From Streptococcus sp. SN-1 (GTDB taxonomy: Bacteria > Bacillota > Bacilli > Lactobacillales > Streptococcaceae): a DNA stretch of 64,000 nt. Below the pieces are notes generated by a model. It saw only the letters and a program-made list of their open reading frames with translations. It did not search any database and was not told the origin of the DNA. This document shows, one piece after another, positions 46,494 to 54,887 of the stretch (the stretch's first letter is position 1; the number at the start of each line of letters is the position of its first letter). Position numbers and translations under genes: made by a program. The stretch covers positions 62,001-126,000 of the forward strand of contig NZ_AP028929.1 of the NCBI RefSeq assembly GCF_041154385.1. Reading direction: 5' to 3'.

Positions 46494-46589
46494 AATGTGT
46501 AAGATTTTTATATATAATTTTTCTACACATACATTGTACATCTAAATGAAAGCCCTGTCAAGAGAAATGTGTAAAATTTTTATATATAA
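46494..46589 (-). promoter_or_regulatory. Promoter and repeated operators of the padR operon
   Basis: On the minus strand TTGACA (46556-46561), exactly 17 bases, TACAAT (46533-46538). Two direct repeats, 46494-46517 and 46566-46589, agree at 23 of 24 bases (AATGTGTAA then ATTTTTATATATAA) and lie downstream of the -10 and upstream of the -35. TACACAT at 46524-46530 also mirrors ATGTGTA at 46495-46501. Confidence 0.75.
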
Positions 46590-46615
46590 AAAACTTCTAG
46601 CCAAAACTAGAAGTT
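46586..46615 (-). terminator. Terminator of the MFS transporter gene
   Basis: AAACTTCTAG (46590-46599) and CTAGAAGTTT (46606-46615) form a stem that touches the MFS stop codon; on the minus strand a T run follows. Confidence 0.8.
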
Positions 46616-47781
46616 TAAAGGATTTTATCAGCTCTGTCCACTGTAAAGAGGGCCACAGTCATCAGGATATCGACGAGTAAGAGGGCAGCTACAGCTGGCA
46701 CCCAAGAGTGGAAAAGGTCAAAACTGTAACCAAAGAGGGTTGGCCCAAAGGCTGCTAGGATATAGCCTCCTGTTTGAGATAAACCAGACAATTGTGCAGT
46801 CTTTTCAGGGGCGCTTGTCTTGAGTGAAAAGTTGACCATGAGATAGGGGAAGAGGGCGCTGGTCGCGGTTCCGATGAGGATATGGATGGCAAGCCAGTAA
46901 AAGAAATTACCGATTGGGAAAAAGAGCATGGAAATACCGACCACGCCAGCCAGTGAAACCAGAGTGAGCATGAGCTGACGGTTGCGAGTAGACAAGCTGG
47001 TTGTCAGGCTTGGGATAGTCATTGAAAAAGGAATGCTAATCAGGGAGAAGATAGAGGTTAGCAAGCCAGCTTCGTGACTGGATAGGCCTGCATGGATGGC
47101 CATGGTAGGTAGCCAGGTCATAGCGGTGTAAAAGAGCAAGGATTGAAAACCTGCAAAGACAATCACTGCCCAGACCTGTTTATTATGCATGACCTTTGTT
47201 TTGCTTTTTTGTTTGGTTTGTGGAGCCAGTCTGTGATTATAGCGGTGATTAGGCAGCCAGACCAAAAAAGTTGCTAGGCAGAGCAGGGTGAGGAGGATGA
47301 TAAGTCCTTTCCAAGAACTGGCTTGTGTAATAGGCACAGCCAGATAGGAGGCCAGAGCCGTTGCAATCCCCATAGAGGTTACATATAAGGTAGTCAGAAA
47401 ACCAATTTTCTTTGGTTGATTGGCTTGGATAAGACTAGGAAGCAGAACATTAATGACTGCGATACTTGCCCCAACCATCAAGGTTCCTAGATAGAGCAGA
47501 GGCAGATTGATTAGTCTAATGAGAGAACCGATGGTCAAGAAGAAAAGGCTATAGGTAAAGAGATGCTCCAAGCCGATTTTTTGAGCCAGTCGGGTAGAAA
47601 ATAGCGAGAAGAGGGTAAACATGAGGAGAGGAAGGCTGGTCAAGACACCAAGCGAACTAACTTCTACTCCCAGTCCTTGCGAAATATCTCCCAAAATAAT
47701 GGGTAAAACAGTAAAAGGAGTCCGCAAGGAAACACCAATTAGTATAATACCTGGAACAAAAAAGAGTGATTGCTTTTTCAT
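46615..47781 (-). CDS. MFS transporter, CynX/NimT type
   Basis: A 388-residue protein with twelve predicted membrane helices and the start FFVPGIILIGVSLRTPFTVL, which is the typical opening of the cyanate/2-nitroimidazole (CynX/NimT) MFS subfamily. It would move a small solute across the membrane using the proton gradient; the substrate cannot be inferred. Ortholog by order of SP_0101. It is a single minus-strand gene with its own terminator, divergent from the glycosyltransferase; the 150-base gap holds both promoters. Confidence 0.85.
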   Translation of the reverse strand: MKKQSLFFVPGIILIGVSLRTPFTVLPIILGDISQGLGVEVSSLGVLTSLPLLMFTLFSLFSTRLAQKIGLEHLFTYSLFFLTIGSLIRLINLPLLYLGTLMVGASIAVINVLLPSLIQANQPKKIGFLTTLYVTSMGIATALASYLAVPITQASSWKGLIILLTLLCLATFLVWLPNHRYNHRLAPQTKQKSKTKVMHNKQVWAVIVFAGFQSLLFYTAMTWLPTMAIHAGLSSHEAGLLTSIFSLISIPFSMTIPSLTTSLSTRNRQLMLTLVSLAGVVGISMLFFPIGNFFYWLAIHILIGTATSALFPYLMVNFSLKTSAPEKTAQLSGLSQTGGYILAAFGPTLFGYSFDLFHSWVPAVAALLLVDILMTVALFTVDRADKIL

Positions 47782-47931
47782 ATAATACCTCTTCTAGCTG
47801 ATTTTAATAACAGCTTATTTTAAGGTTTTTTCCTTATAATGTCAAGTAAGGTTTTGGGCTTTCAAGATAAAAATGGGAAAGTCTTGAAAATTATGATAAA
47901 ATAGTGGAAGGAAAAATTCAGGAGAGTAGTA

Positions 47932-48969
47932 GTGACTCAAAATGTTGAAAGTCTTCTCGTATCCATTGTAATCAGTGCATACAATGAAGAAAAATATTTG
48001 CCTGGTCTAATTGAAGACTTAAAAAATCAAACCTATCCTAAAGAAAATATTGAAATTCTATTTATAAATGCTATGTCCACGGATGGGACCACAGCTATCA
48101 TTCAGGAATTTATAAAAGAAGATACAGAGTTTAACTCAATTAGATTGTATAACAATCCTAAGAAAAATCAAGCTAGTGGTTTTAACTTGGGCGTTAAACA
48201 TTCTGTAGGAGACCTTATTTTAAAAATTGATGCCCATTCAAAAGTTACTGAAAGTTTTGTAATGAATAATGTGGCTGTTATTCAACAAGGTGAATCTGTC
48301 TGTGGGGGACCTAGACCGACGATTGTTGAAGGAAAGGGAAAATGGGCAGAGACCTTGCATCTTGTCGAGGAAAATATGTTTGGTAGTAGTATTGCCAATT
48401 ACCGAAATAGTTCTGAGGATAGATATGTTTCTTCCATTTTTCATGGGATGTATAAACGAGAGGTTTTCCAGAAGGTCGGTTTAGTAAATGAGCAACTTGG
48501 CCGAACTGAAGATAATGATATTCATTATAGAATTCGAGAGCATGGTTATAAAATCCGTTATAGCCCAAGTATTCTATCTTATCAGTATATTAGACCAACA
48601 TTCAAGAAAATGCTGCATCAAAAGTATTCAAATGGTTTGTGGATTGGCTTGACAACTCATGTTCAGCCTAAGTGTTTATCACTATTTCACTATGTCCCTT
48701 GTTTATTTGTTTTGAGTCTTGTGTTTAGCCTAGCATTGTTACCATTCACATTCGTATTCATAACTTTACAATTAGGTGCTTATTTTCTACTTTTATTACT
48801 GCTCACTTTTCTGACTTTATTAAAACATAAAAATGGATTTCTAATTGTGATGCCCTTTCTTTTATTTTCCATTCACTTTGCTTATGGCCTTGGGACGATT
48901 ATAGGTTTAATTAGAGGGGTTAAATGGAAGAAGGAGTACAAGGGAACGGTTATTTATTTGGAAAAATAA
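47932..48969 (+). CDS. Family 2 glycosyltransferase, membrane-attached
   Basis: A 345-residue GT2 enzyme: GT-A fold start (VSIVISAYNEEKYLPGLIED), an acidic metal/nucleotide site LILKIDAHSKV, the acceptor motif LGRTEDNDIHYRIREHGYKI, then two or three C-terminal membrane helices (residues 245-330). It starts at GTG 47932, with CAGGAGAG upstream and the family's natural beginning in frame. It should transfer a sugar to a lipid-linked acceptor on the cytoplasmic side. The next gene makes a 4,6-dideoxy sugar precursor. In the pneumococcus the equivalent pair has been proposed, as I recall, to act in teichoic acid synthesis; that is borrowed inference. Confidence 0.85.
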   Translation: MTQNVESLLVSIVISAYNEEKYLPGLIEDLKNQTYPKENIEILFINAMSTDGTTAIIQEFIKEDTEFNSIRLYNNPKKNQASGFNLGVKHSVGDLILKIDAHSKVTESFVMNNVAVIQQGESVCGGPRPTIVEGKGKWAETLHLVEENMFGSSIANYRNSSEDRYVSSIFHGMYKREVFQKVGLVNEQLGRTEDNDIHYRIREHGYKIRYSPSILSYQYIRPTFKKMLHQKYSNGLWIGLTTHVQPKCLSLFHYVPCLFVLSLVFSLALLPFTFVFITLQLGAYFLLLLLLTFLTLLKHKNGFLIVMPFLLFSIHFAYGLGTIIGLIRGVKWKKEYKGTVIYLEK

Positions 48970-49036
48970 GCCAAATAAATTAAAATATGCTACAATAACA
49001 ATATAGTAAAACTCTTTTAAGGAGGAGTAAATTTCT

Positions 49037-50887
49037 ATGAATAAAAAACTCACAGATTATGTGATTGATCTGGTGGAAATTTTAAATAAACAACAAAAAC
49101 AGGTTTTCTGGGGAATATTTGATATTTTGAGTATGGTGGTTTCCATCATTGTATCTTATATCTTATTCTACGGCTTGATTAATCCAGCACCTGTTGACTA
49201 CATTATCTATACGAGTTTGGCCTTCCTGTTCTATCAATTGATGATTGGATTTTGGGGGTTGAACGCGAGTATTAGTCGTTACAGCAAGATTACGGATTTT
49301 ATGAAAATCTTTTTTGGTGTGACTGCTAGCAGTATCTTGTCATATAGTATCTGCTATGCCTTCTTGCCCCTCTTCTCCATCCGTTTTATTGTGCTCTTTA
49401 TCTTGTTGAGTACTTTCTTGATTTTATTACCACGGATTACTTGGCAGTTAATCTACTCTAAACGCAAAAAGGGAAGCGGTGATGGAGAACACCGTCGGAC
49501 CTTCTTGATTGGTGCCGGTGATGGTGGAGCTCTCTTTATGGATAGTTACCAACATCCAACTAGTGAATTAGAACTTGTTGGTATTTTGGACAAGGATTCT
49601 AAGAAAAAGGGTCAAAAACTTGGTGGAATCCCTGTTTTGGGTTCATATGATGATCTGCCTGAATTAGCCAAACGCCATCAAATCGAGCGTGTTATCGTTG
49701 CGATTCCGTCGCTTGACCCGTCAGAATATGAACGTATCTTGCAGATGTGTAATAAGCTGGGTGTCAAATGTTACAAGATGCCTAAGGTTGAAACGGTTGT
49801 TCAGGGACTTCACCAAGCAGGTGGAGGATTCCAGAAGATTGATATCACAGACCTTTTGGGACGTCAGGAAATTCGTCTTGATGAATCGCGTCTGGGCGCA
49901 GAACTGACAGGTAAGACAATCTTAGTCACAGGTGCTGGTGGCTCAATCGGTTCTGAAATCTGTCGCCAAGTTAGTCGCTTCAATCCTGAACGTATCGTCT
50001 TGCTCGGTCATGGGGAAAACTCAATCTACCTTGTTTATCATGAATTGATTCGCAAGTTCCAAGGGATTGATTATGTACCTGTGATTGCGGACATTCAAGA
50101 CTATGACCGCCTCTTGCAAGTCTTTGAGCAGTACAAGCCAGCTATTGTTTATCATGCGGCTGCTCACAAGCACGTTCCTATGATGGAGCGCAATCCAAAA
50201 GAAGCCTTCAAAAATAACATTCGTGGAACTTACAATGTTGCTAAGGCTGTTGATGAAGCCAAAGTACCTAAGATGGTTATGATTTCGACAGATAAGGCGG
50301 TTAATCCACCAAATGTTATGGGAGCAACCAAGCGAGTGGCTGAGTTGATTGTCACTGGTTTCAACCAACGTAGCCAATCAACCTACTGTGCAGTTCGTTT
50401 TGGGAATGTACTTGGTAGCCGTGGTAGTGTCATTCCAGTCTTTGAACGCCAGATTGCTGAAGGTGGGCCTGTAACGGTGACAGACTTCCGCATGACCCGT
50501 TACTTTATGACTATTCCAGAAGCTAGCCGTTTGGTTATCCATGCTGGTGCTTATGCCAAGGATGGAGAAGTCTTTATCCTTGATATGGGCAAACCAGTCA
50601 AGATTTATGACTTGGCCAAGAAAATGGTCCTTCTAAGTGGACACACCGAAAGCGAAATTCCAATTGTTGAAGTTGGAATCCGCCCAGGCGAAAAACTCTA
50701 CGAAGAACTCTTGGTATCAACCGAACTTGTTGATAATCAAGTTATGGATAAGATTTTCGTTGGTAAAGTTAATGTCATGCCTCTAGAAGCAATCGATCAA
50801 AAGATTGAAGAGTTCCGCACTCTTAGTGGAGATGAGTTGAAGCAAGCTATTATCGCCTTTGCCAATCAAACAACCCACGTTGAATAA
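49037..50887 (+). CDS. CapD-like UDP-N-acetylglucosamine 4,6-dehydratase, membrane-bound
   Basis: A 616-residue protein: four N-terminal membrane helices (about 25-140), a first Rossmann-like domain (FLIGAGDGGALFMDSYQHP) and a short-chain-dehydrogenase domain with NAD motif VTGAGGSIGSEICRQ at about residue 297 and ISTDKAVNPPNVMGATKR covering the catalytic Lys region. This is the large CapD/WbpM/PglF class, which converts UDP-GlcNAc to the 4-keto-6-deoxy sugar. That is a precursor of AATGal (in pneumococcal teichoic acids), bacillosamine and related sugars. AAGGAGGAG precedes the ATG. Its terminator has been split by an insertion sequence. Confidence 0.9.
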   Translation: MNKKLTDYVIDLVEILNKQQKQVFWGIFDILSMVVSIIVSYILFYGLINPAPVDYIIYTSLAFLFYQLMIGFWGLNASISRYSKITDFMKIFFGVTASSILSYSICYAFLPLFSIRFIVLFILLSTFLILLPRITWQLIYSKRKKGSGDGEHRRTFLIGAGDGGALFMDSYQHPTSELELVGILDKDSKKKGQKLGGIPVLGSYDDLPELAKRHQIERVIVAIPSLDPSEYERILQMCNKLGVKCYKMPKVETVVQGLHQAGGGFQKIDITDLLGRQEIRLDESRLGAELTGKTILVTGAGGSIGSEICRQVSRFNPERIVLLGHGENSIYLVYHELIRKFQGIDYVPVIADIQDYDRLLQVFEQYKPAIVYHAAAHKHVPMMERNPKEAFKNNIRGTYNVAKAVDEAKVPKMVMISTDKAVNPPNVMGATKRVAELIVTGFNQRSQSTYCAVRFGNVLGSRGSVIPVFERQIAEGGPVTVTDFRMTRYFMTIPEASRLVIHAGAYAKDGEVFILDMGKPVKIYDLAKKMVLLSGHTESEIPIVEVGIRPGEKLYEELLVSTELVDNQVMDKIFVGKVNVMPLEAIDQKIEEFRTLSGDELKQAIIAFANQTTHVE

Positions 50888-50974
50888 AAAAGAAAAACGC
50901 ATATTATTAGGTCTTGAATGAACTGCACCCCAAAAGTTAGACAGAGAAAATCTAACTTTTGGGGTATTTTTATT

Positions 50975-51490
50975 ATGAAATTAACTTATGATGATAAAGT
51001 TCAGATCTATGAACTTAGAAAACAAGGCTATAGCTTAGAGAAGCTTTCAAATAAATTTGGGATAAATAATTCTAATCTTAGGTATATGATTAAATTGATT
51101 GATCGTTACGGAATAGAGTTCGTCAAAAAAGGAAAAAATCGTTACTATTCTCCTGATTTAAAACAAGAAATGATTCATAAAGTCTTACATGAAGGCTGGA
51201 CTAAAGATAGAGTTTCTCTTGAATACGGCCTCCCAAGTCGTACGATACTTCTTAATTGGCTAGCACAATACAAGAAAAATGGGTATACTATTGTTGAGAA
51301 AACAAGAGGGAGAGTACCTAAAATGGGACGTAAGCCAAAAAAGAGACCTGAAGAGAGGACAGAATTAGAACGTCTTCAAGCAGAAAATGAGTACCTGAGA
51401 GCGGAGAATGCCATCCTAAAAAAGTTGAGAGAACTCCGATTGAAGGAGAAAAAAGAGAAAGAAGAAAGACAGAAATTGTTCAAGAATTAA
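50975..51490 (+). CDS. IS3-family transposase OrfA (helix-turn-helix)
   Basis: A 171-residue protein with two helix-turn-helix segments ([40 protein letters not shown]) and a C-terminal leucine-zipper-like coil ([20 protein letters not shown]). It binds the IS ends and forms the N-terminal part of the OrfAB transposase. ATG 50975 follows the internal end-hairpin; the upstream frame from 50918 runs through the inverted repeat and is not a real start. A AAA AAG at 51418-51424 is a classical -1 slippery heptamer in the zero frame, and the -1 frame stays open into OrfB. Confidence 0.9.
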   Translation: MKLTYDDKVQIYELRKQGYSLEKLSNKFGINNSNLRYMIKLIDRYGIEFVKKGKNRYYSPDLKQEMIHKVLHEGWTKDRVSLEYGLPSRTILLNWLAQYKKNGYTIVEKTRGRVPKMGRKPKKRPEERTELERLQAENEYLRAENAILKKLRELRLKEKKEKEERQKLFKN

Positions 51491-52323
51491 TGACTGAGTT
51501 TTCGTTAGATATTCTTCTAAAAGCCATTAAACTAGCTCGTTCGACCTACTACTATCACTTGAAACAACTAGACAAACCAGATAAGGACCAAGAGCTTAAA
51601 GCTGAAATTCAATCCATTTTTATCGAACACAAGGGAAATTATGGTTATCGTCGGATTCATTTAGAACTAAGAAATCGTGGTTATCTGGTAAATCAGAAAA
51701 GAGTTCAACGCTTGATGAAAGTACTCAATTTACAAGCTAAAGTGCGACAGAAACGAAAATATTCTTCTCATAAAGGAGATGTTGGTAAGAAGGCAGAGAA
51801 TCTCATTCAACGTCAATTTAAAGGCTCTAAAACAATGGAAAAGTGCTACACAGATGTGACAGAATTTGCCATTCCAGCAAGTACTCAAAAGCTTTACTTA
51901 TCACCAGTTTTAGATGGTTTTAATAGCGAAATTATCGCCTATAATCTTTCAACTTCACCTAACTTAGAACAAGTAAAAACGATGTTGGAACAGGCCTTCA
52001 CAGAGAAACACTACGAGGATACGATTCTCCATAGTGACCAAGGTTGGCAATACCAACACGACTCTTATCATCGGTTCCTAGAGAGTAAGGGAATTCAAGC
52101 ATCTATGTCGCGCAAGGGTAACAGCCCAGACAACGGTATGATGGAGTCCTTCTTTGGCATTCTGAAATCGGAGATGTTTTATGGTTATGAGAAGTCATTT
52201 CAGTCGCTTAAGCAATTGGAACAAGCCATTGTAGACTATATTGATTACTACAACAACAAACGAATTAAGGTTAAACTAAAAGGACTCAGTCCTGTGCAAT
52301 ACAGAACTAAATCCTTTCAATAA
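51490..52323 (+). CDS. IS3-family transposase OrfB (DDE integrase domain)
   Basis: A 277-residue catalytic half with an N-terminal HTH_21-like part (EHKGNYGYRRIHLELRNRGY) and the rve integrase core. DDE residues are Asp in CYTDVTEF, Asp in ILHSDQGWQYQ and Glu in DNGMMESFFGILKSEM. It starts at an ATG that overlaps the orfA stop by one base (TAATG), but is more likely produced as an OrfAB fusion by -1 frameshifting about 70 bases earlier, since its frame is open back to that site. All catalytic residues are present, so the element should be active. Confidence 0.93.
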   Translation: MTEFSLDILLKAIKLARSTYYYHLKQLDKPDKDQELKAEIQSIFIEHKGNYGYRRIHLELRNRGYLVNQKRVQRLMKVLNLQAKVRQKRKYSSHKGDVGKKAENLIQRQFKGSKTMEKCYTDVTEFAIPASTQKLYLSPVLDGFNSEIIAYNLSTSPNLEQVKTMLEQAFTEKHYEDTILHSDQGWQYQHDSYHRFLESKGIQASMSRKGNSPDNGMMESFFGILKSEMFYGYEKSFQSLKQLEQAIVDYIDYYNNKRIKVKLKGLSPVQYRTKSFQ

Positions 52324-52439
52324 TTATTTGTCTAACTTTTTGGGGTCAGTACAGAAAAACCTTGGTAATATGCGTTTTGTTATGTAGAGACTTACTTTCT
52401 TTTCTTCTGAAATGGGGTTGGGTTGTCGCCCAGTCTATG

Positions 52440-53072
52440 TTATTGAAAATACTCCAAAACTTCTATGGGTTTGTGAGCGATAAAATCAGGATGATAGTTT
52501 AGCAAGTCTGCTTGCTCTCCAAATCCCCAAGTGACAGCTAATTTCTGAATGCCTGTTTCTTGAGCCCCCTGCATATCAAACTTGGTATCTCCGATGATGA
52601 TGGCTTGTTCTGGTGCTAGTTGATGTGTCTGCAAGGCTTGGCGAATGACATCTGCCTTATGGGGTGCCTCAGGGCTGGAACCATAAATGCCAGCAAAGAA
52701 ATGATAGATTCCCAAGTTCTTAGTCATGTCTTGAGCGGTTGGAGTGTTTTTTGTAGTGGTGATGTAGAGAGGGTAATTCTTGGATAGTTCTTGAAGCAAT
52801 TCTACAATCTGAGGGAAAATTTGAGCTTCATGGATGCCTTTTTCCTTATAGTAGGAACGGTATATCTGCACAGCCTCAGAAATTTGTTCTTTGGGCAGGC
52901 AGGTCGCAAAACTACTTTCAAGGGGCGGTCCCATAAAACCACGAATCGTTTTGACATCAGGACTAGGCACCCCCAGCTCCTTAAAGGTATGGGTAAAGGC
53001 ATTGTGAATTCCGATAGAACTGTCGACGAGGGTTCCATCCAGATCGAAAAAGATAGCTGAGATAGAGGTCAT
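52440..53072 (-). CDS. HAD-superfamily hydrolase, phosphoglycolate-phosphatase-like
   Basis: A 210-residue HAD phosphatase: nucleophile motif FFDLDGTLVDSS, motif II TTTKN, motif III/IV IIGDTKFDMQGAQETG. The helical cap between about 17 and 80 places it with phosphoglycolate phosphatase and related PGMB-like enzymes; the substrate is not predictable. AGGAGA precedes the ATG. It follows sdaAA by 21 bases on the same strand, so it is probably the last gene of the sdaAB-sdaAA operon. Confidence 0.88.
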   Translation of the reverse strand: MTSISAIFFDLDGTLVDSSIGIHNAFTHTFKELGVPSPDVKTIRGFMGPPLESSFATCLPKEQISEAVQIYRSYYKEKGIHEAQIFPQIVELLQELSKNYPLYITTTKNTPTAQDMTKNLGIYHFFAGIYGSSPEAPHKADVIRQALQTHQLAPEQAIIIGDTKFDMQGAQETGIQKLAVTWGFGEQADLLNYHPDFIAHKPIEVLEYFQ

Positions 53073-53093
53073 GGTTTCTCCTATTTGATAAGC

Positions 53094-53966
53094 TTATTCT
53101 CCGAAAATTTCTTTTTGGAGGCGACGACCAGTAGGTGTGGCAGCGAGTCCACCTTCAGCTGTTTCACGAAAGGCAGTTGGCATGCTTGCTCCCACTTGGT
53201 ACATGGCATCGATAACTTCATCCACAGGGATTTTAGATTCGATACCTGCCAGGGCCATGTCTGCTGCGATGAAGGCAAAGCTAGCTCCCATAGCATTGCG
53301 CTTGACACAGGGAACTTCAACCAAGCCGGCAACAGGGTCACAGATGAGGCCTAGCATATTTTTAATGACAAAGGCAATGGCCTGACTGGCCTGATAAGGT
53401 GTTCCTCCTGCAGCTAGAGTCAAGGCGGCAGCGCTCATAGCAGAGGCTGAACCAACCTCAGCTTGGCAACCGCCCTCAGCACCTGAGATAGAGGCATTGT
53501 TTGCGATGACTAGTCCAAAGGCACCGGCAGCAAAGAGGAAATCCAGCTGTTGCTCGTGGCTGAGGTCTAATTTTTCAATAGCAGCAGTGAGAACGGAAGG
53601 CAGACAGCCAGCACTTCCTGCGGTCGGAGTGGCACAGACCAAGCCCATTTTGGCATTGTGTTCATTGACTGCGATGGCATTTCGGGCAGCCGAGAGAATC
53701 GTATAATCTGACAAGGTTTTTCCGTTTTTGATGTAGTGATCCAATTTGGCAGCATCTCCACCTGTCAGGCCACTACGAGATTTATTTTCATTGAGGCCAA
53801 GTTGGACAGAGGCTTTCATGACTTCTAGATTGCGTTCCATGAGAAGGAGGACTTCTTCACGTTCGCGACCGGTCAATTCAAACTCGGTTGTAATCATGAG
53901 TTCTGCGACATTTCCTTGAAAGTCCAGATCTGCTTGCTCAACCAATTCTTTGATAGAATAAAACAT
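53094..53966 (-). CDS. sdaAA: L-serine dehydratase, alpha subunit
   Basis: A 290-residue iron-sulphur serine dehydratase catalytic subunit. The conserved Cys-containing segments GLVCATPTAGSAGCLP, GGCQAEVGSASAMSAA and LGLICDPVAGLVEVPC provide the 4Fe-4S ligands. With the beta subunit encoded just upstream it converts L-serine to pyruvate and ammonia. The gap to sdaAB is 8 bases, so the two are coupled. The length fits the two-subunit Gram-positive form. Confidence 0.95.
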   Translation of the reverse strand: MFYSIKELVEQADLDFQGNVAELMITTEFELTGREREEVLLLMERNLEVMKASVQLGLNENKSRSGLTGGDAAKLDHYIKNGKTLSDYTILSAARNAIAVNEHNAKMGLVCATPTAGSAGCLPSVLTAAIEKLDLSHEQQLDFLFAAGAFGLVIANNASISGAEGGCQAEVGSASAMSAAALTLAAGGTPYQASQAIAFVIKNMLGLICDPVAGLVEVPCVKRNAMGASFAFIAADMALAGIESKIPVDEVIDAMYQVGASMPTAFRETAEGGLAATPTGRRLQKEIFGE

Positions 53967-53974
53967 GCTTCCTC

Positions 53975-54646
53975 CTATTTAAAGAAATTGACATTATGGA
54001 GATGAGGGATTTTTCGAATTTCTTCGATGGCCTCATCACAGTTACGACTGTCGACTTCAATAATCATAATAGCTTTTTCACCAGCTTTTTCACGAGTAAC
54101 ATTCATCTGGGCGATATTGATACCATAGCGTGAAAGTGCCTCTGTTACGAGGGCAATCATACCTGGAATATCTTGATGAACAATGATGATAGTCGGTGTA
54201 TTCATATTGAGAGAGACGGCAAAGCCATTGAGTTCAGTTACCTGAATATTTCCTCCACCGATAGAAATACCAGTCACACTGATGGTCTTGTGGGCATTTT
54301 TGACGGTAATTTTAGTGGTGTTTGGGTGAGGAGCATTACTGTCTTTCTGAATAGTCCAGACAATCTTGATACCACGCTTGTGGGCAATTTCCAGGCTGTT
54401 TGGGATTTCAGGATCATCTGTATCCATGCCCAAAATACCTGCAACAAGGGCTAGGTCTGTTCCGTGACCTCGATAGGTTTTGGCAAATGAGTTAAATAGT
54501 TGGAATTCGACTTCTGTCGGAGTGTCATCAAAAATGGAAGAGACAATCTTCCCAATACGAACAGCACCAGCGGTATGGCTACTAGATGGGCCAATCATAA
54601 CTGGTCCGATGATATCAAAGACAGATTGAAAACGAAGTGATTTCAT
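53975..54646 (-). CDS. sdaAB: L-serine dehydratase, beta subunit
   Basis: A 223-residue beta subunit: N-terminal serine-dehydratase beta domain (IIGPVMIGPSSSHTAGAVRI, FAKTYRGHGTDLALVAGILG) and a C-terminal ACT domain (TIIIVHQDIPGMIALVTEAL, INIAQMNVTREKAGEKA) that usually binds an amino acid for regulation. It is the first gene of the operon; an extended -10 TGATATAAT lies at 54677-54685, about 30 bases upstream of the ATG. Confidence 0.95.
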   Translation of the reverse strand: MKSLRFQSVFDIIGPVMIGPSSSHTAGAVRIGKIVSSIFDDTPTEVEFQLFNSFAKTYRGHGTDLALVAGILGMDTDDPEIPNSLEIAHKRGIKIVWTIQKDSNAPHPNTTKITVKNAHKTISVTGISIGGGNIQVTELNGFAVSLNMNTPTIIIVHQDIPGMIALVTEALSRYGINIAQMNVTREKAGEKAIMIIEVDSRNCDEAIEEIRKIPHLHNVNFFK

Positions 54647-54676
54647 CAGTTTCCCCTTATAAAAATTCTTATCTCT

Positions 54677-54685
54677 ATTATATCA
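54677..54685 (-). promoter_or_regulatory. Extended -10 of the sdaAB-sdaAA operon
   Basis: TGA-TATAAT on the minus strand; no clear -35 at normal spacing, as often with extended -10 promoters. Confidence 0.5.
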
Positions 54686-54823
54686 AAGAATAAAGGTCTT
54701 GACTTTAATTGTGGACGAAAACCTTTCTAATACCTCAAATAGCATAAAAATAGTATCTTTTATGACAAAAAACACATTATTTAGGGAAATAAAAAATAAT
54801 TTTGTAATATTTCTACATAAAAG

Positions 54824-54856
54824 TGTCAAGAAACAGTAATATTTAAAGGGTATGAT
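54824..54856 (+). promoter_or_regulatory. Promoter of the LysM gene with a WalR-like box
   Basis: TGTCAA-GAAAC-AGTAAT (54824-54840) is one base away from the WalR (VicR) pattern TGTNAN-N5-TGTNAN and lies 10 bases before the -10 TATGAT (54851-54856). The pneumococcal ortholog is, as I recall, a member of the WalRK regulon. Confidence 0.6.
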
Positions 54857-54887
54857 AGAAGTATAGAAAGAAGGAGAATTTTCAAAT

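Larger units (their letters stand above)
50919..52353 (+). mobile_element. Insertion sequence, IS3 family, IS150 group (IS861-like)
   Basis: Complete 1435-bp element. The terminal inverted repeats (TGAACTGCACCCCAAAAGTT at the left and the complement of ...TTTTTGGGGTCAGTACA at the right) agree at 21 of 25 positions. A 3-bp duplication GAA lies at 50916-50918 and 52354-52356. Two overlapping frames encode OrfA and a DDE OrfB joined by a -1 slippery site. The left end also folds: CCCCAAAAGTTAGA pairs with TCTAACTTTTGGGG (50929-50964), a stem that may limit read-through into the transposase. Confidence 0.93.
50894..52378 (+). other. Terminator of the CapD-like gene, split by the IS
   Basis: Left arm AAAACGCATATTA (50894-50906) and right arm TAATATGCGTTTT (52366-52378) are perfect reverse complements. 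The bases just inside (TTAGG / CCTTGG) pair with G-T help. Without the 1435-bp element and one GAA copy they would form a hairpin with a short loop, followed by T. The IS sits in that loop. Confidence 0.85.

Noticed and set aside
51446..51456. Second A-rich run GGAGAAAAAAG in orfA as the frameshift site
   Set aside because: In the zero frame it reads GAG AAA AAA, a poorer slippery site than A AAA AAG at 51418-51424.
53081..53761. Several plus- and minus-strand frames inside sdaAA
   Set aside because: They overlap a clear enzyme gene in other frames and lack ribosome sites or recognisable domains.
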